DNA of 64,000 nt from Xylocopa sonorina (Eukaryota > Arthropoda > Insecta > Hymenoptera > Apidae), in NCBI RefSeq assembly GCF_050948175.1, contig NC_135200.1, forward strand, positions 10,159,001 through 10,223,000. The letters run 5' to 3'. The notes under the pieces were generated by a model, which was not told the DNA's origin, searched no databases, and saw only the letters and a list, made by a program, of their open reading frames with translations. Shown piece by piece: positions 11,481 through 23,074 of this stretch (its first letter is position 1; every line of letters starts with the position of its first letter). The translations under genes and the position numbers were made by a program.

Positions 11481-13129
11481 TTGGAAAATTCTACCACCGT
11501 CTCAAATGTCAGACTTGAATTTGTTCGAGGCAATGTTACTTTTGAGAGTTTAGTGGGCGTAGAATGTACGACACGGATATTGTTGCGATTGGAAAATATT
11601 TCGAGGATAGAAAGTGTACCGGTGGAGGAGAATTCCTGTCGAAGTTTTCCGTTTCATTTTTGCCCCGGGGTAGTGGTACGAGACACGGTGCATAAACGAA
11701 CGTAGTAGGCTTTCGGTGGCTAGACGGGAAGTAAAAGGAAAACTTGTCTTGCCAATCGGGTTGCACGCTTTCCAGTCGAAGAAACGATCTTGTCATAACA
11801 CGTCGAACGTGCAACACTCGAGGAAATTTGTCGCCTTTACCCGGAATAACCATAGAACTACTCGGAACTGCGTAGAAGAAGCGAAGTTCACCGGTTACCG
11901 CGTAAAAATCGACGGATACAAGGAAAGGGAGGGATGTTGCTCGCGATTACGTACAGGGCGCAGAGATCGCGGCTCGATCGTATTCGAATTTCCGATGGTC
12001 AATCGTCCACGACGGAGGCAATTTTTACGGGCAAAAACGTTCACGGTCCGGCGCACCGGAGCAAGACGTCTTCCCTGGTTCGTCGGCGGTTTTTCGCGTC
12101 ATTTGCGGTTCGATGTAAGCTACGCTACCCCGGCGTAATGACTCATCCGACCGGCGAAACGGCGATCCCCGTCTGCGTGGCACGGACGACAATCCGGCCG
12201 CCACGGTACCGTAATGCACGCAAGAAAGGGGACAGCCACGATTTTGCCTGGTCCCCGCCGGTTTACGACGGCCAAACCCGACCGAAATCATCAATGAGCC
12301 GCCTCTGGGATCGCGACGAGTCCCTTCGCGGCGACGACGAGGCCTGGAGACGCCGCGGAGCCGTGTTTTCGTCGGCTGGATATGGTCTGGCCGAGGTTCC
12401 AATATAGGATGATGAGTAATCGTACCGAGCAGATCGTTGACTCTGCTCGCGGGGTATCGGTGGTGGATTTTATTGATCAAGGGGACGTGATAGAATGGAT
12501 AAACCGTGTTGGGGCTGGTTTTTGTTTTATTCAGACCGGCGGTGAACGGAGTCGTTCGAGGAACTCATTTCAATCTGCTGGTATGAGGAATTTTTGCTCT
12601 GGGTACACGGTGAATTTATGAAACGATTTTTAAGAAACTCTGTACACTTGAACGTAACAGTGATGTGTTACCAGTACGAGTTTGAGTACCAGTTGTATCA
12701 TTAGAATTGACTCGTGCCTTGATTGTCTTCAATAACGATTGACAAATCTGTCTTTCTCCGCGTAACATAGCGTTCAATAAGTATACTTAGACGATGAAGA
12801 AAATGTTGCGAGTGTATTAACCGACTCGATATCCTTCTTTGTTCACGGTCCGCGAGCAGCCAATGAGATCACCGAATAGAAATCCGTGGCGACCTTCGCG
12901 GAGTCTAATGACGGTCATTAGGTCCCCGGGCGACGAAAGAATCAAACCTCGATCGATCATCCGGCTAAGCGACATGATTGATAATCCAATTAAACTCCGG
13001 GCATCGGTAAAGCACGGCGAACAATTCGCGAGCGAACGCGCCCGAACGAGACACGTAGGCGACGGATAAAAACGCTGATTGCATTCTTCATCGGCGTGGA
13101 ACGGTGTAAAGACCGGCGGTTCTCCTTTT

Positions 13130-13133
<4 letters not shown>

Positions 13134-13163
<30 letters not shown>
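13134..13163 (+). repeat. (TC)n microsatellite
   Basis: A pure TC/CT run of about 30 bases preceded by a T tract. It accounts for the Arg/Glu and Ser/Leu runs in overlapping frames. Confidence 0.85.
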
Positions 13164-13166
<3 letters not shown>

Positions 13167-14289
13167 TCCACGCCACCAGCGGTTGCGTGAAGCGAAAGCA
13201 AGAAGATAATGCCGTAACTGGTTCCCCTCGCCGGTTATTTCGTGCGCGCACCCCGGGTGGGTTCTCGATACTCCTTCGACATCGGCTCGACCCAGTTTCA
13301 CCGCCGCCACGCTCGATCATTCTCACGTCCTTGTTCCCTCGACGCGTTCGAATAGCCGCGGGTATCACGGGTCGAGCGTGGTCGGACTCCGAATCCTAAT
13401 CCCCGGGATGCTCGGTCCACGGGGCTGTCTCGAGCGCGTCGGTCAAACGCGGAGTCGCGTGGGAGCCGGGAACTTTCCACCTGTCCTCGATCTTATCTAC
13501 GCGAAGTCTGCGCGGGCCTCGCGGTGCACGTGCATCGCTATGAATGGCGAGACGCGTGGCTGAAGGTACGCCGACTACGCGCTCGTTCTCGATCCGTTGA
13601 TAAAAGGCACGGGGAAACTGGGACGAATCGGTGGGAGTCCGTTATTTGGGAGATGGAAGTTTCAATGAGAACACGAATTGCCTGTGATCGTCGAATTTCC
13701 TTGGATTCGTTCGGAAAGAGTTCGCTCTAATATCGTAAAATGATTCCAAGTACTTGTTACGGTAACGAGTGTAGCGACTGTATCGATCGTATGAAACAAC
13801 CGAGCGAATCGGAGCCCCCGTCCATAAACCTCGAGGCGAAAATACGGATCCACTTGGATCGTGAGATTGCGGTCGACTGGACAAAATTGAATACAAAGTG
13901 AGCAGTGTAAATTACCATTGAAATTGTTCGATCGGTTGGTAATTTGCCTCGTCCACTTTGTCTCCGGTCCGATCGAATCAATCACATTGTTCGATCGAGC
14001 CGGCCCCCGTGTATTTCCAGGTTTAATCCGGCAGAACAGTAGACGGGACATCGAATGCATATGTATCCACGGCCGGTGCAATCAGCGCGATCGATGCCAG
14101 AAAAGGAGCAACGCGAGCGCCGCGGTCGCAAATTGTTGTCACCCGTGGCTGTCCTTCGGCGCAGGGTTAAAATTGCGCGGTTCAACAGGTTCGGACGGGT
14201 CCAGGGACGGCTAGAGGGACCGCGGCTGGGCACTCCACCTGCTCCGGATCTTATCGCGAAACGAGATGAAACGCGAGAGCGGTGCGTTG

Positions 14290-14305
14290 GTGCACGCGCG
14301 TGCAC
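14290..14305. other. 16-bp perfect palindrome
   Basis: GTGCACGCGCGTGCAC is fully self-complementary, with a central CGCGCG. It could form a small cruciform, a Z-DNA nucleus or a dimeric protein site. No partner gene indicates which. Confidence 0.5.
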
Positions 14306-15910
14306 TCGCGGTACCTCGCGGGTGCATCCCGCGGCGTGAATGGAGGACGCGAACGTTTGCGCGCGCGCCACCTCGGAAGATTAATTAATATCGCAATATC
14401 GCCGTCTCCGTACGCGCGAATGACAAATTGGAGAAAGTGAGCGGGGGCCCTCGCTCGCGGTGGCCGTGGCTCCTCCGGCTAGGCACGTCATCGTGATAAA
14501 GGAACCATAAAGGGATTATGCTCCGTGGAAACCTTGGCTCGTACCTCTCGCAGCGGGTCCTCCGCGTCTCGCCTTCGATCTGAGGAGGCCGCCACGGACG
14601 ACAGGGGACGGGACGGGTTGGAAAAGCCGCGCGCGAGCCGCGCGCAGGGAGGTCGTTCCCTTCGACCTTCCTCGACCGGCATTTTCTTAGGTAGTTTGTT
14701 ACAGGCATGCGGTTAACTTGAAGTGTTTATTGAAAGCCAGAGGCGATGCTCCTCCCAAGGGTCACGTCGCCGCAAATTTATTCAAATTTCCTGTTCAAGC
14801 ATCCGGTTTTTATAGAATCCCTATGAAACAGACGCGGCGCGAGATCTCTCGTTGAAGAAATTTGTATAGCACGAGGATTCTTCTTGAAAGGGAAAGAATT
14901 TTAACGGCACTTCCTATGGACCTCGCATACTGGGATATGCTGCAGGTACCGTCTAATCCTCGAGTGAGAACACCAGGGGAATCTTTATCGAGTAAAGCGT
15001 GTATTGTACGGATTATCTACTCTACCTGCGGATATATAAAAACAGGCTCATTGAACATCGCGTAGCCGTATAAAACTCGAGACGAAGTAACGCGTAACGC
15101 TCGCAATATTCCCCGATCGAATCACCGGTACTCGCAAGGCCGTCTCAATCCTCGCATGAGCTACGCAGCTAGCCTACCATCGCGTTCTCGGGGTCCAGCT
15201 TCAACAGGAAGCAATTGTGTTCCTGCCGCGCGCTCGTACAGCTCCAGAGGCCATTAGGTGGCGTCGTAAACGCGACAACGCGCGTTTACATATACGCCCA
15301 GTCATCGTTCCCTATTACGGAATTTCGTAGTACGAGTACGATATCGTAATTGAAGCGCTCGCGAGAGGAGTAGCGCGCGACAGGAACCGGGTCGCGATCT
15401 CTTCAGACGAGTTTCCCGATCTCCTTCTTTTGCAACGCCGATCCTCGCCTACGGCCGCGCGTTCCCACGTTAGATTCGACGCACACGCAGCTTGCGTAAC
15501 GCGGACCTGAACACCAGCTCGATTGTTCGCGGTGCACCGCTGCTGGGCGTAGGAAGACGGGTACACGATGTTCATGGGGGATATCGAGGTTTTCATTCGT
15601 GTTAAACGTTTCGAGTGTTCTTCTGTATAACAGTAGGTCGCGATGCGTTCGATGATGGTTCGTATTTACCATTTTTTCTTCTTTTTTTGTGTAAAAATTG
15701 TACCGTTGCGGATAGGGAAGATACTTGGATGGCCTGGTTGACGAGGAACAATTCTGCGTATCGTTTGATTCGAGGCATATTTACCAACAAATTCCAATTT
15801 CTACAACCTAGTTCACACAGCGCATAATGCTTCTGAATTTCATGAAATCTAGATAACATTCAACGTTTTCTATTGCTCCTTGGTTTCGAAATATTTTGTT
15901 CTTTAAAATA

Positions 15911-17393
15911 CAGTGGAACCTCGATTAGTCGAGCCAATTATAGTACGCACCGTTCGAGTAATTAAACATTTCTGATAATTGAATGGCTCTGTTATGCACG
16001 GAGGACGGTCGAATGTTAATCAGGATGCGAATCCAAAGAGCAACATTTCGACGTGATCCAGGTCATACTTCCTGCAACATTTTCGACATCGGGAGTATCG
16101 ATAAAGGAACGAGAGGAATTCTTTAATACGCATTAGCTGATTTCTATGATACTCTATTTTTACGATCCCGGTGATTGGCATTATTTAATGCACGGCGATG
16201 TTTTAATAGCAGCGTGTCGCAGCCGTGAGTAATTAGTGTAGATTAGATACCGTTAGGCGTCAAAGTTCGATAACAAGATTGGTGCAACGACGAGTTATTT
16301 CGTATGAGGTGTTCGATGATCGCGGTGTAGGTACTGTTAGCCGTTAAATCGCGATACAATAAAGCATATGAGTCACCGGACGTGTAATCTTTAGCATCTG
16401 CCTGGACGTTGCCGGCTATTGAACCGCGAGATCGACTGGTTTGGCTATTAAACCGGGCAGATGATGTTTCTCAGAGGCGATTAGCTGAATACCATAACTA
16501 ATATTCGATAATGGAGACTGGCTTTGTACCGTAACACAATCACGGTATGCAATGCGAATTTCCGACGAAGACGCCTGCGTAAAAACCCTAACGAGTCGAG
16601 ACTGTTTCATCTCCTACGAAACCAATTATTCCGCTACCTTTTCTTTTCTCGTTGAATTATAGATTCCGCTGTATTTCTTATCTAACGTTGCGGAGTGGAT
16701 ACGCGGAAGTAGGCGAGTCCATTTTTATCTTTTTCTTTCGCTCTTTTTTTTTTTTTTGAAACCGAAAGAAATTTAGATCTGATATTCGCAACATCTGTTA
16801 GGTTGTCGAGTCATTGTGAAATTTGTTTCTTCGGAAAGCGATAAGAATCGCGGGCTCACCGGGACTCACCGCGGCGCGGAGAAAATTATTCGCAGTCCCA
16901 GGCAGGAAACTGTTGGGCAAAACGGTTCTCAGGCGGTCCGCGGCGGCACTTCCTGCTCCACTTCATCGGTCGGCACGACGCTCTCTTAAACGGAGAAACA
17001 AGAGAAAGGCGTGAGGATTTCTTTGGAAATTATTAGGACCGAGGTACTCGAGGGGAGCGAATCCGACGTGTACTTACTTAGCTGCTCGTTCTCGATCGCG
17101 GATAACAGCCGAGCGGTCGAAGATAACGTTACGAGTTGCTTTTTCAACAAACACTATCGTAGTCCATTCATTTCTCACTGTCTTTCACCTCATCTTTCTT
17201 TCCTGTTTCTTATAGCTTGCTGGTAATATAACAAAAAAACGAACAAAATTATTCTAGTTTATTTAGAAACAATAGAAACGTAAAATTTCGCCTGCGTCGT
17301 ATAAGATCCTACCGTTAGTTCTGAGCAGACGCCGTTATATTTTTCCAAAATTCCCTTACCTGGACCACGGTTCCTAAGACAAAGGTTTTACTG
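15911..17393. mobile_element. Probable decayed pogo/Tigger-like DNA transposon (facing terminal repeats)
   Basis: The left end, CAGTGGAACCTCGATTAGTC, starts at 15911 directly after a TA. The right end, read on the - strand from 17393, begins CAGTAAAACCTTTGTCTTAG and is also followed outward by TA (17394-17395). Both match the CAGT..AACCT.. style of pogo/Tigger family termini, which insert at TA. The two ends agree at about 14 of the first 25 positions, so they may be the ends of one old 1.48-kb element or of two separate fragments. No transposase motif is readable between them, so the element would be non-autonomous or eroded. Confidence 0.42.
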
Positions 17394-19437
17394 TATCACA
17401 AGCTAATCGCACAGTATTCCAAGCTAATTCCCGTGGATCGCTTCGAGTTCTGAAGATTCCCAGACACCCTGGTACCTGACTCAGTCGGAGCCACTTAAAG
17501 GATCTCCGATTCCCTGCAGCGTACACGCTGTATCCATCAACTTTTACCGATCTCCGAACCACCTCTCGCAGGTAAACTCCCGTAACGACCTGTTCGATGA
17601 TTGTCGTCGGTTCTGTTCGTTAGAGGGTTTGTCGAAAACACCGTTGGCGCGCACCGCCGCGGGGTAAGGTCTCTTTTTCCCTACCGTTTCGCCGGCCCTC
17701 GTTTACGAGTGAGTTTACGAGGCAGCACGCCTACGTCGGCTTCCTCGTCGCGGTGCAGTCGCGAGCAGGGGTTGCGCAACGCCGCTGTTTCGAGAGCAGG
17801 CGAATTAGCCTTGCCAGTCGGAACGACCGCGTAAATTAGCGACTCGGTGACTTTTATTGGACACCGTTCACCGTTGTCGCCGTCGTACTCGGAATGGATT
17901 AGGGATTAAGACGTTCGCCAAAGAATTGCCCCCGGTTCGGTCTCGAACGTAACGAACGCGACGCGACTGGCTAAGGGTGGTTTTAACGATCCAGCGGCTC
18001 GGTTTCAACGCATTAACGGGCAAAACTGTACAGGCATAAAAGAGGCAGGTACAAGGATTCGCGAGACCTTTCGAAGATTAACACGGCCGTCAGTTCTGCA
18101 GGGGGTTGCGTTAACCGTACCAACCGTTGCAAAAATCCTCTAACACGACTGGAATTGGCTCTCCGTTTAAAGGGAATTTGGCTACACTCTCGTTGAAGCT
18201 GTTTTCGTTACACTCCCAGTTTCCCCTCTCGTTCATCGCTAATTACAGTTTACCGCAATTTTCGATCAAGAAACGCGTGTCAGCGCTTCCGTTCGACGAC
18301 GATTCGCTCAGAGCCGATCACGAAATGGAGCAGAGCTGTACGAGACCACGGCTAACCGGCCGTCTCGTTGTCGATTTTCAGAGCGGTGGAAGTCGCGAGA
18401 TTGCCCGTCGTTTTTATTGCAGTCATTACCGAGAGCGGCGGTCGCTATCATCAGCGTCTGGCATTATTATCGAGCGAGCGATGCGCGTTGCGCTCTCTCT
18501 CGTTCCGGGCCCCTCTCGCGTATGTCGCCGCTGGTGGAAATTAATGATCATTTTCTGGCGCTCACCTCCGCGGCGGCGGTTCGGCACGCGTTTGATCCTG
18601 GTCTCGCTCGTCTGGATCGCGCCCTTCCCTCGTTCGCCCGTCCACGGTCATATTTCCTCGGAGACCTCGCGATGACAGCCGGACGATCGTTGTACGCGCG
18701 CGGTGACGTATATAGAGACCTCGATCAATTCACGTAGCTCCCTCGAACCACTCTCGTTGTTCCACAGACCTCGATCGCCGTGTTCTTCAGCGCACGGTCG
18801 ATCCTCGAGACGTGCTTCTTGGGACTGGCGCGAGCAGGTTGTTTATGGAGGACGCGGTACCGGAGGGGTTACGAAGAAAGTGACGCACTCGGGATTTTTG
18901 CCAGTTGATGATCGAAAGAATATTCTTGGACGGAACGTAACCTGGATTTAAATTAGTTGATGTTGTTTCAGTAATGTTTTTTTTTTTTGTTGCAAAGGTA
19001 GCATTATTGGTATTCGTGTAAAAAAGTTCTTTTGTGAAAAACTACGTTTGATAGAAATATGTCAATAGTGGATACGTTATTGGGGTTAAAAGAACTTTGC
19101 GCAATTAATATGGGCGTTTGAGGATAGGATATTAACCACGAACTGTTCTAAACGGAATAAAATATCGAACATCTAATTTAGATCGTTACGTTACAAATTT
19201 CCATCTGGGGGAAAGTGGCTCGTAAAGAACGCTCTTCGGCCAGTAAGACGTCATTAAAACCGCGAATGCAAAGCGTTATGCAATTCCATTCGCGTAGAGC
19301 CGAGGTAATGGCGCGATTTTCAAACGGTGTCCAAGTGGACGCTAATGGTATCGCGGATTTCACCAGTTACAGGCAATGTTCGCCGCGATATCCCCGATCC
19401 TAAGCCAACCGGTCGTTTAAGAATCTCCTCGGTACTC

Positions 19438-19493
19438 GTTCCCCTTTTTTTTTTCCTTTTTCCTCTCCTTCCTCCTCCTTTTTTTCCCCTCCG
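19438..19493 (+). repeat. Polypyrimidine tract
   Basis: About 55 bases made almost entirely of C and T, with long T runs. It could act as a cryptic splice-acceptor tract, but no exon follows that I can support. Confidence 0.6.
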
Positions 19494-22400
19494 CAGGGGG
19501 ACTTTTCGTTCTTACTTTCTCGTCGTATCGGCGATGGTAGATATCAACCGCGCCGGTTTTATGGACAGAGCAGTCGGAATAGTAATAGTGCTTAAGCGAG
19601 TCCCGTAAATGCGGTTTCCCCGGCAAAAACGAGCCGCGCGTCGAATGTGAAACGAGAAGCCGGGAACGTTTATTTACGTTTCGGTGCGTTGCACCGTGTC
19701 GCTGGCAAGGATTATGAAAGAAATGGAAATAGTCGCGGTGGAACGGTTCTCCGCGCGGAAAAATCCGATTTAAATGCCAGCGCGCGAGGGGGCGGCCGGA
19801 GGGTTAGCGCGAGCCCTGCAAAAATTCTTAATCCCTCTTGATAGGGGATCGTTCACCTCGCGTACTTTTTATCGCTCTCTAACCGTACGGATGGCTCGTT
19901 TTATTGAAAACTCGAGGTAAATGAAAAAAGTACAAACTATTTCTCTCCTACACTGTGATTCACCTGCAAAAGTATAACACGCGAAAGATGTGGAAATCGT
20001 TTAGCAACACACGCATTTGCTATCGATGAGTCCCACATAAGTTTGCGTTGTAACTCTGTAAATAATCGCTTGGAAGCAAAAACAAAAAAGTAAAAAATTC
20101 GCTAGATCATTGGTCGTGCGAAATGATCGACAGATAGGAAGATTCTTGGCGAACGACGTCACGCTTTATCTATTTATCGGTACCGTGTTCCGAGAAAGAC
20201 GGTCACCGTACCGAATTTCCCTCGCGATCGATTTCCACGCGCTATTTGAGGTGGCCATTTCTGGAGCGGCCTCTATTCGCCGGCCAGTGGGCCAAACGCG
20301 AGCCGGTTATTTTCGCTCGGTTTTTTCCCAGAACCGATTGTCACCGGGCAATAATGCCCCGTTCCACGGTGGAAGCGGCCGGATCGAGTATTTATCGGAT
20401 GATTCAGACCCCGCCTCGGGGATCGGAATGTTCGGGGTAGAATTTTCGAGTCGTGACTTGAGAGCGTATCGTCGGCAATCGGCGTCGACGGAATACGGAA
20501 TCTTTCGCGCGCTATAAATACGTTTTCCGCTGGCAACGCGCGCTAGGTCGAGAGACCTTAAAACGAACGTGGCACGGGCATTCGTAACGAAGGGATTCCT
20601 CGTATCGTTCGTGTCATTTGTAGAACGTTATTACGCGGTACGCTCCGCGAACGTAGAACCGCTGATTCGCCTCTTCCATTGAACGACCGGTCTCTCTACC
20701 AACGCTGCTGCCAGAGACTCCAATTTCGTTCCTACTCGACAGCGTCTCTAAATAATCGCCAACAGAGTGGACATAGAATTAATGCAACCCTTTGGTTGCT
20801 TTCTGTTTACCACTTCAGTTTGTATTATCAGCTACTAAGCAAGATAATGAGGAAATCGATAAGATTCGCGCTAAAGTAATATTGCAACAGGTGAGAGACG
20901 GTGTTTACGTACTCGAGGGCTTAGTAAAACGCAAATGGCGATCTTTGAGTTACATCTGGTATTCGTGGAGTCCATTTTAAACGAGATATCGAATAGAGGT
21001 TCGAACGATCGGTGCACATATGTACGATCTTAAATCGATTAACGTTGCCCACGTGTTTCGCAAGTGGTACAGCATTAATCCCTCGGCGTAATCGCGTTCG
21101 ATTCGTTTTAGCGCGTCTACCGGCGATCGCGTTCCATCGGTTCTCCGTAAAGGAAAATGGTGGCACGATCGATCGTTTCTCTCGGCTCCGTCGAGGCATC
21201 GTCCATCTTTGCGCGCGACGACGCAACGTCTGAATCGATTAGCGAACGCGGGGATGCGATCACGAGTGCCGCGGCAACCAGTTGTAAGCAACGTGTTCTT
21301 TATGAGTTAATCCCCGCGCGATCCTGTCCCCGTGCCGGTAATACAATATTGGCATAGATACGGGATCTGATCGGTAATCGATAGGTCTGGCCCCGAGTCT
21401 GTCTACTGGTGACTGCATTTTAGTCGAACACGATTGCGTTTCTCGGCTATTTAAACGCCGCTAAGATTCGCACCACCTTCCGCGCCGTTTCGTCGACTGT
21501 TCTTCTTCTTCCTCTTTTCCGCAATAACTGTTATTATATTCTGAATCTTGTTGTTCTTCTCGGAGAACACGATCAAGACGTTTGTTCGCGCAATGTAGTC
21601 ACTCTTACGTAACATTATGAAATCTAACTAAGCAGATAGTGTTACTTGCCATTTGATAATAGCTTTTTTCCATAACGCCTACCGAAAGGCAACGCAAAAG
21701 CTGAGATTGCGCTCGAAATGAGAAAGAAAATTTTTGTTTCCAGCATTCGTGAGTGATTCACAAGAGATACAGATCGAGTAGATTGCAAAACACAAGAAGA
21801 ATCCCCTGTTAGTTTCGCCACAAAGGATTAGTTGACGTTCAGATAAGGTTCAGTTGACTAATTTCTTCTGGCTATTGTACCATAGAACAGACGGTGTTTC
21901 TATTTGCAATAACGAAGCGCACGAATGACTAGCTCGCGAAACGATCCGACAGCCTTAGTCACTCCTTGTACATCCCAACAGTTTAGAGGGAACTAGTCAA
22001 CTTACTTAGTCAGAATCTGCGCGTCGGCCTCGAAATGCTCGTCCCGATCGTCGCGAGCAATTTTCACGGCGAAAAGAGCGGGGAGAGAAATTTCGCAAAC
22101 ATCGCCGACCGCTCACCTTCGATCCAGCCGCCGCGGAAGGATCAGGTGGTTCGTGATCTCGAGACATTCTTCCCTGCCGGCAGTTCCTTGCTCCCTCGGT
22201 GAATCGATGGGAATGAAGGAAGAGGGGCAGCGGTCGGGAGAAATAACCTTTGAGTAACACGAGGTAGCTGGCTGCCGCGACGTGTCTGCGCGGCCCGCAC
22301 GGTGGGACGCGGCCGAGGAGAGCGAAGAAGGTGGATCACGGGAGGCTGAGGTGGAGCCAGTGAGATAGAAGGCGTCCTTGATAGACAGGATGCCCCTGCC

Positions 22401-22872
22401 CGCCGCCTTCGTACCGTGTAATCTTCTCTCTCATCTCATTCGGCCCCCTTGTACGGGGTGTCGGGGAACGATTTGCACCCATGCGCCGGGTTGGGGGCAG
22501 CGTTGCTCGAGACTCGCGCGCAGGGACACGCAGCGCCGATTCGCGGCCCCGTTTCGTCGTTCGTCTACCAAAACCCAATGATTCCGAGTAGGTTAACCCT
22601 TTCGTTCCGATATCCAACATCTAACGTTACAAAAGACACCTTTAAATGGTAATTCGTGTGATTATCGTAACAATATGGGATAGGGAAGTGCATAAATAAA
22701 CGAATTTTGGGGGCTGTATAAAAAAATTGACGATAATCGGTGCTAGGACTGCTTAAGTAGTAGGTACACGTCTGAAACAATCGTCCGCAACAATCGCAAA
22801 TCAGAGACGCAAGGATTAGAGCAATTACCCTGGTGCGAGTCCTACTGGAAGGCGCGGTCGGGGGATTAATTG

Positions 22873-23074
22873 ACTGGTCCTATTTATGTACTGGCACGGT
22901 TGTTCAATGTGAACCGATCTCTCTTGTCGGGACTGGTCGCCGCGGCGCACTAATTCAGAGAAGCAGTTTTCGCATATAGGGAGGCGTTAAATAGGAAGCG
23001 CAACTAGTCTTCGACACTTTCGTTTGAATTAAGAGGCACTCGCGGCCGGGGTCCTCGTCGTCGGGGCACTAGTC
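22873..23074 (+). promoter_or_regulatory. Cluster of four same-strand ACTRGTC motifs
   Basis: ACTGGTC at 22873-22879 and 22932-22938, and ACTAGTC at 23003-23009 and 23068-23074, all lie on the + strand within 202 bases. A fifth ACTAGTC is at 21992-21998. A degenerate 7-mer of this kind should occur about once per 8 kb per strand. The flanking sequences differ, so this is not a simple tandem duplication. I do not know a factor for the motif. A homotypic enhancer cluster is an inference. Confidence 0.3.

Larger units (their letters stand above)
1094..13000 (+). other. osp: osp intron 1, segment 1
   Basis: Start of the 46.8-kb first intron. It opens with donor GTGAGT and a CT-rich tract at 1113-1134. 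It contains an (AT)n stretch near 2176-2192, a degenerate ~185-bp tandem repeat (4275-4800), a (GC)10 run (7352-7372), a large ATC-type microsatellite (7946-8072) and a 9-bp-stem hairpin (11451-11480). Long frames on both strands, for example 3204-3809 (+) and 6155-6553 (+), match no family I recognise and lack paired splice signals. I see no nested gene, tRNA or recognisable microRNA. Confidence 0.7.
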
